NCBI RefSeq assembly: GCF_023502205.1
Contig: NZ_JAMFLG010000026.1
Location: forward strand, 1 to 64,000
DNA: 64,000 bases
Direction: 5' to 3'
DNA from: Aquiflexum sp. TKW24L
Lineage (GTDB): Bacteria; Bacteroidota; Bacteroidia; Cytophagales; Cyclobacteriaceae
Position 1 is the first letter of the stretch, and every line of letters starts with the position of its first letter. A model generated the notes under the pieces. The model saw nothing but the letters and a program-made list of their open reading frames with translations, ran no database searches and had not been told where the DNA came from. This document shows, in pieces, positions 26,676-35,161 of the stretch. The translations under genes and the position numbers were made by a program.

Positions 26676-28970
26676 TTAGAACGGATACCCGATTGCAAAA
26701 TTGAGCACCATATTTTCTCTTCTCCAAGCCGCATCAAATACGTCAAAAGAATCTAGCCATCTGTCGTCTTCAGGAAGCCAAGGTTTACGGACAGGAATAG
26801 CCATGTCAAAACGCAGTACGAAAAGGCTGATGTCAACCCTCAGACCAAGCCCGGAACCCACACCAAGTTCTTTTGCCCAATCATTAGAAAATCTACCTCC
26901 CGGAAGCGCTTCGTTTTCATTGAACAACCAGATGTTACCCGCATCCACAAAAATTGCTCCTTTCAGGTATTTGTTAAAGGGAAATCTCAATTCCACATTT
27001 CCCTCCAGCCTGATATCACCTGCTTGGTCAAAGAATCCACTTGTACTTCCCCCTTCGGGTAAAAAAGTACCGGGACCCAGGGACCTGATTCTAAATGACC
27101 TCACACTCCTTGGACCTCCCGCAAAAAATTGCTTTACGAATGGAAGAGAAACCGAATTGCCCAAAGGAACACCCACGCCTCCATACAGCCTGGTGACAAG
27201 CATAGTTTCCTGGGTGAATTTGTGATAAAACCTCAGATCCATGTCGTTTTTGATGTATTGGGCATATTCCAATCCAAAGGCAAAACCGGGATTTTCTGCG
27301 TCAAATAAGGCATTGATCCCTTTCAAAAAATTACCAGCAAGGTCAATGGTGGTGGAAAAGAATATGGCATTCTTTCTTTGGGCATCGACGAGCTGGTTAT
27401 AATTGAACGTGTAATTCATCCCCATGATAAACTGCTGCTCAAAACTCCTCCTCAGGAAGGGATTAGATTCCAAGATCTCATCGAATTCCGGCGTGGTGCT
27501 GACAAGGTTGACAATACTCACGCTGATAGGATTGAATTCGTGATATACGTATTTGTTGATGTTCCAAAAATAACCAAAAGCCGAATTGTAGGAATTGATA
27601 AGGTATAAATCAGTCCTATTTTGATATTCTATACCGGCAGTAATCCTGGTTTTTGGAATGGCCAATTTGAAACGATTCATCACAGGGACAGGGAATAGTA
27701 CCCTCGGAAAAACCAAAGATCCTTGTAATCCCATTTCAATAGATTGCTGTGCCTGCCGTTCCCCTGATTGTAACTGAACTTCATATCCAAACTTTGCGGT
27801 CAGATTGAATGTCTCTCCACCGTGAAAAATGTTCCTGTTTTGGTAATTAAGAATCAACGCGGGGCCCACAAAACTGTTGGACTTGGTGACACCTTGGACT
27901 TCCGCCCTTACTGCCCTTGTATTGAGCGGTGACAATAGAATCCGGGCATTGAGCGGATAGGTGCCGTCCTCATTCCTGATACTATCTGTTTCTTCAAAAG
28001 AAATATTGACAAACTTAAAACTACCTATTGAAGAAAGCCTGTTTGAAGTTTGCCTCGAAATTTGCGGGTCGAATTTGGCTCCTTCCCTAAACAGCACGTA
28101 GTTTTCCAGTAAATGTGGTTTGAAAACCTCACCTGCCTGAATGATGTCTATCCCGTTGATAGTGACTGTATCCTCATCAGCTCCATCTTCATTGAGGGCA
28201 TAATTTGGAAATACCTTGATATCCCGGATGGTATACGGGAATTTGGATTTAACAGGTGTATTGGTTTTGAGTCTCAAATAAAGGTCAAATCTTCTATCCT
28301 CATATTGGTTGGTATCAGCTTCGAAAACCAGCAAATCTGCATTGAAATTGTAATAGCCTTTTGACTTAAGGTCCTGATCCACCCTTTCCCTTTCCTTTTT
28401 CATGGCCTCCAAATTAAGCTTGCTTCCTTTGACCAATTCAGTCTGATCGAGGCTGTTTTTGATCTCTTGGATGACTTCCAATGAATCCCCAAGCAGCTGA
28501 TAGGTCTCGAGTCGATAAGGCTCCCCAAATTCTATGGTGTATTCGATACGCGCAAATTTACCTTTCTCGATGATTTCATATTTCTCCTTTCCAAAAAAGT
28601 ATCCCAGATTTTCTAATCTGTTAAACAAGATATTGGTGGTCCGCTCAGGCTGAACATCACTGAGGTAGACCGGTTTCTCTCCAAATCTCTTGCCCAAAAA
28701 CCTATTTATGAATCCGGGTTTCTCTTTGCTGCTTTTGTAATGTGCCCAAAGACCAAACCTAACTCCCAGAATTTTGCCATTCGGATCAGGTTTGATAAGA
28801 CTGTTGAGGTCACTTTGGAGTAATGACCTCTCTGATTTGGTAATTGGAGCCTCCAATTTCAACTCATGACCGGTGTATAGTTTCTGACCTTCGGGAATGA
28901 ATTTTTTGACCCCACATGAAAAACTCAGGAGGAGAAATAATATAAATATATATCCCAGCCGCTTACTCAT
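26676..28970 (-). CDS. tamA: TamA/BamA-family outer-membrane assembly protein
   Basis: A 764-aa lipoprotein-type Omp85 protein. The signal ends at LLSFSCG, with the Cys as likely lipidation site. POTRA-like domains occupy about 25-360, and the 16-strand barrel region follows, with GGPRSVRSFRIRSLGPG carrying the conserved Omp85 RGF-like loop (here RSFR) and VFVDAGNIW-like IFVDAGNIWLF near the end; the final residue is Phe. It partners TamB to insert outer-membrane proteins or move lipids. The ATG at 28970 overlaps the TamB stop as ATGAGTAA, so the pair is translationally coupled; an upstream ATG at 28988 is less likely. Confidence 0.88.
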   Translation of the reverse strand: MSKRLGYIFILFLLLSFSCGVKKFIPEGQKLYTGHELKLEAPITKSERSLLQSDLNSLIKPDPNGKILGVRFGLWAHYKSSKEKPGFINRFLGKRFGEKPVYLSDVQPERTTNILFNRLENLGYFFGKEKYEIIEKGKFARIEYTIEFGEPYRLETYQLLGDSLEVIQEIKNSLDQTELVKGSKLNLEAMKKERERVDQDLKSKGYYNFNADLLVFEADTNQYEDRRFDLYLRLKTNTPVKSKFPYTIRDIKVFPNYALNEDGADEDTVTINGIDIIQAGEVFKPHLLENYVLFREGAKFDPQISRQTSNRLSSIGSFKFVNISFEETDSIRNEDGTYPLNARILLSPLNTRAVRAEVQGVTKSNSFVGPALILNYQNRNIFHGGETFNLTAKFGYEVQLQSGERQAQQSIEMGLQGSLVFPRVLFPVPVMNRFKLAIPKTRITAGIEYQNRTDLYLINSYNSAFGYFWNINKYVYHEFNPISVSIVNLVSTTPEFDEILESNPFLRRSFEQQFIMGMNYTFNYNQLVDAQRKNAIFFSTTIDLAGNFLKGINALFDAENPGFAFGLEYAQYIKNDMDLRFYHKFTQETMLVTRLYGGVGVPLGNSVSLPFVKQFFAGGPRSVRSFRIRSLGPGTFLPEGGSTSGFFDQAGDIRLEGNVELRFPFNKYLKGAIFVDAGNIWLFNENEALPGGRFSNDWAKELGVGSGLGLRVDISLFVLRFDMAIPVRKPWLPEDDRWLDSFDVFDAAWRRENMVLNFAIGYPF

Positions 28971-31900
28971 TTCCGGTCTTCTTTTCACTTTCTAACTTTT
29001 CTTCCGATTCCTCCACCTCATTATTCTCCTCTTTTTTTACAGCTTCCTCAACACTTTTTCTCCAAAGCTCTTTGAAAGCATTGAATTCCTTATTGAAAAT
29101 AAAGGATATTCCAGTTACCACCAATTGACCGTCTATGACGGATTCAAACTGGTTTCTGCGGTACGCTTTTGCCCTCCATTGTCCCCTCTGATCGAGCAGG
29201 TATTCGACACTCACATCACCAAAAAGCGCATCACCCTGATTCACTTCCTGATTTCCCCCTTCTACATCCACTTGGCCTCCAACGGAGATCACCAATCGGT
29301 CATCCATCAGGGATTGTTTGGCGGCGACATTGAGTTGTGTCCTGTCTTGCGCTGCACCCGTCTGAAAATCCGTGTAGGAATCCAAGTCAAAATCCAAAGT
29401 GAATCCGGAATCACCAAAGAGTTTTCCCGAGAGCGCATTGAGTTGACTGGAAAGAACTTGGCTGACAGAAGACCTCGCAAGGTTAACAGAACCTCCGGCA
29501 GAACCATCATTGCCTACTACAGGGAAAAACTGGTTGAGAACCAACAGAGAGAAAACCTGTTTTGTCAATTCATCTTCCTGTTCATTGATCTGCTGGATCA
29601 TGCCATACACACTTCCCCCAAAGGCTCCCCTCTCCTGTTCGGCGAGGTCTAGCTCAAATGAAATTTCAGGCTTCATCAATTCCCCGTCAATGTTCAAATA
29701 AACCATAAACGGTAGCACCTGTCTGAATTGGGTTGCGGTACTTTTGTCCGTACCACTGAGCTGGGCCTGCATCAATTCAGCTGCCGAAGTCCTGATGTTA
29801 TAGATGGCAGTAAGGTCGAGAGTTGCATCCATCGGATCACCATTCCAATTCACCGTACTGCCTGGGGCAAGTTCAAATCTCCTGTTGACCAAGTTAAATA
29901 GGTTCATTTCATAATGTCCGTTTTTCACCTCATACCTTCCCGAAAGTGATACATCTCCATTTGGATTCATCAGCATATTGAGGTCAGCCTCACCTTGGAT
30001 TCTCAGGTTGTCATTGGTCCTTTCATCTACGATAAGGTTGAAAATTGTCTTTGGGTCTATCTTCAGATTCGCTTTGACATCAAAGCCTTTGATTCCCTGC
30101 GTTACGTTTTCGCCCTCCCTCCTGTATATAATATCGTAGGGATCCTGATGGTTTACAAAAATCACAACCCCAGTCCGCTCCACGAGGTCAATGCGGTCTT
30201 CAGGTACGATGAAACTCACTTCCGTCCCCTCATTGACTTTGAGCTGCATATTCACGACCGGCAAAATGACGCTTCCTCCGATCTGCAAATCAAGGTCAAC
30301 CGAAGCTTTACCAAAGAAAAGGTCACTGTCTGCCCTAGTGGAATTCATGATCTGAAACCCTTTGGTTTGAAGCTTTAAGTCAAAGCCGACATTTGCGAGA
30401 TTATCCGTGATGACTTTCCCATTGATGACAAAATCATCTCCCAATGCATCTTTGATTGTGAAATTTTTGAAATAAACTCCACTGTTGTCCAATTCAATCA
30501 ATTCATCCGGAAAAGTAAAACTCGTATTCAGTTGTCTGACCAAAAATCCTGCTCCTTTAAAGCCAATTTCTCCCTCATAGACAGGTTCCTGTGTGGCCCC
30601 TGTGACTTTAAATCCTCCTGTAATAAATCCTTTGGGCTGGGTAAGCGCACTGTCCGAGAGAATTTCCAAAATTGACATTTGCAGTGCATTTAAATCCACT
30701 TTGAGGTCCAAGTCTGTTTGTACTGAATCCTTCAATATGGTCCCGAAAACATCCAGATCAACTTTTCCTTCTTTCAAGGCCAGACTAAAATCATATTCCA
30801 TAAGGCTTAAGGCCGTAGCTTTCAAGTCCAACCTTCCAAGAGGAATGTCAACCAACTCAAATTCCCTGATAGTCAGATCAGCTAAAAACCCTAAAGCATC
30901 ATAGGGATTAACTGCTGTAAGGGTTCCATTGACAATCCCTTCGACAAGGGGATTTTCGGGGTTTAGAAAACCGAGAATGGAGTGTAGCGTAAAGTTTTTG
31001 AATTCAATACCGAGATGCTCTTCATCTTCCTCAATAAACTCATTTTTAAAGCCTAAAGATTGGTCACCGTTGGAAAACACAAAATTTTGAAATTGCAATG
31101 ACTTTGGGGAATAAGTCACTAAATTGTCCTCAGGTATATCCCATATTTCTTTGTTGAAAATAAGGTCTTCCGTCAAAAACCGCACTTGAATCGAATCACC
31201 CCGGTTGGTGACCTGCGATGCAAGGTTGATGACCGTCTCCTCCATATATTCGGAATTAAATAAAAAGTTGACTACTTGGTCTTTGAAATCAGCATGCACT
31301 TTTGTTTTTCCAATATTAAAAGGAGAATATAAAAGGCTATTAAATCCCAAATCAAAATTGAGGGAGTTTGCATCCCCGTTTAGGTCAAGGCTGAAGGTGT
31401 CTAAGGCGGCATTTAAGTAAAGCAAATAGGGCATCCGGATCCTAGTATGGAGATTTTGGACGGAGGAGTTGAACCCAAACTCAAACAGAAGGGTGTCCAT
31501 TTCGTCTATATCTGCCAATAAAAGCTGGTCAATAAATGGCGTTGGATGGAATTTGAAAGCTGACTCGGCTACTATTTCGCCTACAAAAAGTGAATCTGAA
31601 CTTCCCACAATGACCTGATTAAAATAATCCTCCATGGCCAAAGCAAGATTGGCCATTGAACCATTTACAGTAAAAAATCCGTCCAGAAAATCAGAATTAA
31701 CCTTCAGGTCTGACAAGGTATCTAAAAGCGTGGCTTCTATAATAATGTCACCCATCGGAAAATCCCTATCTTCTAAGTGGAAAGTCCCGTCAGAAAGCGC
31801 TATATCCGCCAAAAATCCATCTGGATTTCCGGACATGTTACCTGAAATTTGGAATTTGGTATTGATATCCTGTCTAGTCACTCCGATCGTTTTGGTATTG

Positions 31901-34035
31901 AGTTTTTTGACATCCATCATGAAATTTAACTCAGGGTAAACTGTATCAATTTTCACGGTGGAATTCAAAGTGAAATCGAGGTATTCTTTGGCATATCCCA
32001 TTTGCAAGGTGGCGACTGTATCCTTTGCGGAAAGCGCCATCTCAATTTCGGACAGGTCGATATCGGCCCAAGCCAATTGGCTAAAATCGACTTTCATAAG
32101 GCCTTCTATGTCATACAATCCCGTTCCTTGGCCATCAAGGCTAGACACCATGCTGATTGGCTTCAGATCGGGCAATTCAAGTATTTTTCCAAGATCTAAC
32201 TCGACTATCTCCAAATTCGATTTTACAAAATACCGGCCTTGGTCTAAGATTGTTCCATTTAAGGCAACCGTTCCATCGCTTGTTTCGAGCAGCAAATCAG
32301 TCATGAAATCTGCCAAGCTTCCATTCGCCATCACTGTCAGTTGAATTTCTTCAGGCAGCGAGTAAGATTCCGAATCAAAAAATGGCTCTAGGACTTCCCC
32401 TTTGGTCTTGAATACCATTTCAGGAATATCGACATTCAGCCTATCCAAGTCAGTGGCATTCCGGATCTGTGCAGACCTGATTCTCATGCTGGTATTCGTA
32501 CCATAAGCAAGGTCAAAACTCGGGATTCTCAAGTTGGTCATTGTGCCGGAGACATTGCCCGAGGCTCTGATGCCGTTTTCCCTCAATTCCTTGAAATAGA
32601 TATCACTTGCCAATTCCGGCACAAAGTAAAGGGCTTCTGATGCATCAGTCTCCAATTGCTTCAAGCGGATCTCAAAACCGGAGTTTTCAGGATTGTTGAT
32701 AAAAGCATCTAGGCTTTGATATGAAACCATAAAATCACCGGTCAGAGTAGATTGACCAGTCCTAGCATCAAAGTCTTCAAACCGCAATCCACTTTCATCC
32801 ACCGAGATTTTGGTGTTGAAATTTTCCACCATCAAACCACTTCCTTCCTTGAAGGAGATGCCATCGATGACCACTTTTGCTTGCTGGTCTTTCAGCAAAA
32901 GGCTGTGGATTTCAAAGTTTAATACGGTCAAACTGATCGCATCAGGGTTGAAAACCCCATTTTGTATTTTTTCACCGTCAGAAGTATAATTAAATTCATT
33001 GTTTTCCAAAGAAATCATTCCAACTTCAACCCACCACTCCGGCCAAGAAAAAGTCGTTGTGGCCATTGTCTCTTTTTGTGGAAGAGTATCGGCGACAGTG
33101 GTCAAGTTCAAGTCAATTTTCGAATCCGATAAAGTGAGAGATTTCATCAGGATTTTTTGCAATTCCAGGTTTGCCTCAGGAAGGGAAAATGAAAACTCAC
33201 CGATTGCCATTTGGGCTGCTATACCATCAGGGACAGAAGTGTATGATATGTTACTTTTTTGTATCAGTACTTTATCCAAAACCAAAAGTATGGAAGGTGC
33301 GGATGTTATTGTATCGGTTTCTTCTGAGGCTGGAAAAGCATGGGTTTGAAGGTAGGCGATATCCGCATTGTCAAGGAGGATATTTTGAATCCCAAAATCC
33401 ATCTTGTTCAGATCGATTTTGTCAGACTCGATGCTGATTTCATCCCATCTTGCAGTGAGGTCTATCCCCAATACCCGGTCATCGTATTTTACCCTAAAGT
33501 TTTTTAATTCAACCTTACCAATAGTAAGGTCAGGAAATGGGGCAACACTGTCTGGCTGCTTGACAAGTTTTGCGGAATCGGCGGGAGTTACAAAAGCATC
33601 AATCAAAAACCCAAAATTGAAATCCTCAGAAACAGAATCCCTTGTCACATTGGCCACCAACCCGTCCCACCAGATCTTGGAAACTTTGATTTCTCCGTCC
33701 CTGATCAAAGGCATAATGGCAACTCCAGATTCAAAGTCTTTGGAATACACCAAGGTATCTCCCTCGGTATCCTCAAGATATAGTCCATTCAAATAAATAT
33801 TGCCCCCAAAAGTGATGAAGAGCTTTTCAATACTTACATGCGTTCCGGTCTTTTTGGAAATATATGAAGTCGCTTTTTGAATGATTACATTTTGCCCCCA
33901 AGGGCTCCTTACAAAAAAGAAAAGACCTACCAGCAAAAGCAATATTACCGCTAATGTGATGCCTAAAGTTTTGAAAAGTATCCGAACAAACTTTTTGATA
34001 GGTTTTAAAATTTTAATGTTTTTAGCTAATCCCAA
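28963..34035 (-). CDS. tamB: TamB-family translocation/assembly protein
   Basis: A 1690-aa AsmA-like protein. One N-terminal membrane helix (about 20-45) is followed by long repetitive beta structure and, in the last 400 residues, the TamB (DUF490) domain: VDERTNDNLRIQGEADLNM, GDVSLSGRYEVKNGHYEMNL, WNGDPMDATLDLTAIYNIR and LNQFFPVV. Together with TamA it bridges inner and outer membrane. A Glu/Lys-rich tail ends the protein. The only usable in-frame start is a TTG at 34035. The gene is upstream of tamA in the same transcript. Confidence 0.9.
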   Translation of the reverse strand: MGLAKNIKILKPIKKFVRILFKTLGITLAVILLLLVGLFFFVRSPWGQNVIIQKATSYISKKTGTHVSIEKLFITFGGNIYLNGLYLEDTEGDTLVYSKDFESGVAIMPLIRDGEIKVSKIWWDGLVANVTRDSVSEDFNFGFLIDAFVTPADSAKLVKQPDSVAPFPDLTIGKVELKNFRVKYDDRVLGIDLTARWDEISIESDKIDLNKMDFGIQNILLDNADIAYLQTHAFPASEETDTITSAPSILLVLDKVLIQKSNISYTSVPDGIAAQMAIGEFSFSLPEANLELQKILMKSLTLSDSKIDLNLTTVADTLPQKETMATTTFSWPEWWVEVGMISLENNEFNYTSDGEKIQNGVFNPDAISLTVLNFEIHSLLLKDQQAKVVIDGISFKEGSGLMVENFNTKISVDESGLRFEDFDARTGQSTLTGDFMVSYQSLDAFINNPENSGFEIRLKQLETDASEALYFVPELASDIYFKELRENGIRASGNVSGTMTNLRIPSFDLAYGTNTSMRIRSAQIRNATDLDRLNVDIPEMVFKTKGEVLEPFFDSESYSLPEEIQLTVMANGSLADFMTDLLLETSDGTVALNGTILDQGRYFVKSNLEIVELDLGKILELPDLKPISMVSSLDGQGTGLYDIEGLMKVDFSQLAWADIDLSEIEMALSAKDTVATLQMGYAKEYLDFTLNSTVKIDTVYPELNFMMDVKKLNTKTIGVTRQDINTKFQISGNMSGNPDGFLADIALSDGTFHLEDRDFPMGDIIIEATLLDTLSDLKVNSDFLDGFFTVNGSMANLALAMEDYFNQVIVGSSDSLFVGEIVAESAFKFHPTPFIDQLLLADIDEMDTLLFEFGFNSSVQNLHTRIRMPYLLYLNAALDTFSLDLNGDANSLNFDLGFNSLLYSPFNIGKTKVHADFKDQVVNFLFNSEYMEETVINLASQVTNRGDSIQVRFLTEDLIFNKEIWDIPEDNLVTYSPKSLQFQNFVFSNGDQSLGFKNEFIEEDEEHLGIEFKNFTLHSILGFLNPENPLVEGIVNGTLTAVNPYDALGFLADLTIREFELVDIPLGRLDLKATALSLMEYDFSLALKEGKVDLDVFGTILKDSVQTDLDLKVDLNALQMSILEILSDSALTQPKGFITGGFKVTGATQEPVYEGEIGFKGAGFLVRQLNTSFTFPDELIELDNSGVYFKNFTIKDALGDDFVINGKVITDNLANVGFDLKLQTKGFQIMNSTRADSDLFFGKASVDLDLQIGGSVILPVVNMQLKVNEGTEVSFIVPEDRIDLVERTGVVIFVNHQDPYDIIYRREGENVTQGIKGFDVKANLKIDPKTIFNLIVDERTNDNLRIQGEADLNMLMNPNGDVSLSGRYEVKNGHYEMNLFNLVNRRFELAPGSTVNWNGDPMDATLDLTAIYNIRTSAAELMQAQLSGTDKSTATQFRQVLPFMVYLNIDGELMKPEISFELDLAEQERGAFGGSVYGMIQQINEQEDELTKQVFSLLVLNQFFPVVGNDGSAGGSVNLARSSVSQVLSSQLNALSGKLFGDSGFTLDFDLDSYTDFQTGAAQDRTQLNVAAKQSLMDDRLVISVGGQVDVEGGNQEVNQGDALFGDVSVEYLLDQRGQWRAKAYRRNQFESVIDGQLVVTGISFIFNKEFNAFKELWRKSVEEAVKKEENNEVEESEEKLESEKKTGNE

Positions 34036-34204
34036 AGATAAGGTTTAAAGGCCTTTCAACCGAATTTTAATAGTATTTGTCATTATTGGAATCCAGTATG
34101 GAAATGAAGAGAACATCACCTATCGGTTATTAAATCATTACCATTTTGAAAAGGAGATAGTTTAAAATTTGGAATTTTTAAATTGTAAAAATCAAATACT
34201 TGAG

Positions 34205-34441
34205 ATGATGATGGATATATTCTTCAGTTTGACATTTCTTTTGGTCATTTACTTTTTGACAACTTTAGGATTGATCCAAGGTTATATTCCCGGTGGCATA
34301 ACATACATCAAAGAGAAAAACGGGAAAACCCAACAAATCATACATTACGGAAGGATAATTGGAATCAGTTTAATTATCGCATCTGCATTTTCAGGAGTGG
34401 TATTCTATTTTTTCATTTACCCCAACTACCAGATTTCGTAA
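34205..34441 (+). CDS. Small two-helix membrane protein
   Basis: A 78-aa protein with two hydrophobic helices (about 1-24 and 47-70) and a basic loop TYIKEKNGKTQQIIHYGRI between them. Three ATG codons in a row (34205, 34208, 34211) could start it; the open frame upstream begins with TTG and is not protein-like. Family unknown. Confidence 0.55.
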   Translation: MMMDIFFSLTFLLVIYFLTTLGLIQGYIPGGITYIKEKNGKTQQIIHYGRIIGISLIIASAFSGVVFYFFIYPNYQIS

Positions 34442-34531
34442 AGATTTTATTGATTCTGTTTTAGAGATATCAAAAATTTTGCCCATTTTTCCAGTCAAAA
34501 TAATTGTTTCATCCTTATCCCAACAAAATCC

Positions 34532-34981
34532 ATGGAATATATAATCAGACCTTGCGAGGAAAAAGACCTAACTGACTTGGTAAAATTATGTGCCGCTCAT
34601 GCCGAACATGAAAAGTCTGAATATTCAACGGAAGGCAAATTAGAAGGACTAAGGAAAGCCATCCTCGGAAAAAACAAGAAGCTAAACTGCTGGATTGTTG
34701 AAATCGCAGGAAAAGCGGAAGGATTTACAACATTCACTATAGATTTTTCAACCTGGGATGCGGCACCTTTTCTATATATGGATTGCCTGTTTTTGAATGA
34801 TAAATGCAGAAGTACGGGAATTGGAGCTGAAATCATGCGCAGAATCAGGGAAGTCGCCAAAGAAAACAATTGTATCAATATCCAATGGCAAACTCCCGAA
34901 TTCAATGTACGCGCCATCAAATTCTATGTTGGATTGGGAAGTACCGGCAAGCAAAAAATGAGGTTCTTTTTGAAGCCCTAA
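34532..34981 (+). CDS. GNAT-family N-acetyltransferase
   Basis: A 149-aa single GNAT domain. LYMDCLFLNDKCRSTGIGAEIMRRI (about 76-99) holds the acetyl-CoA loop R-x-x-G-x-G/A, and NIQWQTPEFNVRAIKFYVGLG is the usual motif B. The opening IIRPCEEKDLTDLVKL and the acidic early region resemble spermidine/diamine acetyltransferases, but the substrate cannot be set from sequence. It stands alone between unrelated genes. Confidence 0.85.
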   Translation: MEYIIRPCEEKDLTDLVKLCAAHAEHEKSEYSTEGKLEGLRKAILGKNKKLNCWIVEIAGKAEGFTTFTIDFSTWDAAPFLYMDCLFLNDKCRSTGIGAEIMRRIREVAKENNCINIQWQTPEFNVRAIKFYVGLGSTGKQKMRFFLKP

Positions 34982-34984
34982 AAA

Positions 34985-35070
34985 TTGGTTATTTGGTTAT
35001 TGGTTATTTGGTTATTGGTTATTTGTTTAATTGGTTAATGGTTAGGGGTTAATTGGTTAAGGGTTAATTG
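34985..35070. repeat. GGTTATTTGGTTATT short tandem repeat
   Basis: Six or more copies of GGTTATT or GGTTAAT-like words follow the GNAT stop codon. This is simple-sequence DNA of no evident function. Confidence 0.65.
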
Positions 35071-35106
35071 AGAAAGTCTTTAGTTTATTTTAAATTCAAA
35101 AGAAAT

Positions 35107-35146
35107 AAAACAGAAAAACCTCCGAAATCGGAGGTTTTTCTGTTTT
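35107..35146. terminator. Bidirectional intrinsic terminator
   Basis: A 19-bp perfect stem (35107-35125 with 35128-35146) has the core CCTCCGA/TCGGAGG flanked by A and T runs on both sides, so it works for either strand. It ends the TonB-receptor gene on the minus strand and could also stop transcripts from the GNAT gene. Confidence 0.85.
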
Positions 35147-35161
35147 CAATGGGATTTAAGC

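Noticed and set aside
26475-26756. A 93-codon frame at the end of the 417-bp array
   Set aside because: It runs through repeat DNA and into the antisense of tamA.
34033-34040. TATCTTTG on the minus strand as a tamB promoter
   Set aside because: It overlaps the TTG start codon of tamB, so a transcript from it would lack the start.
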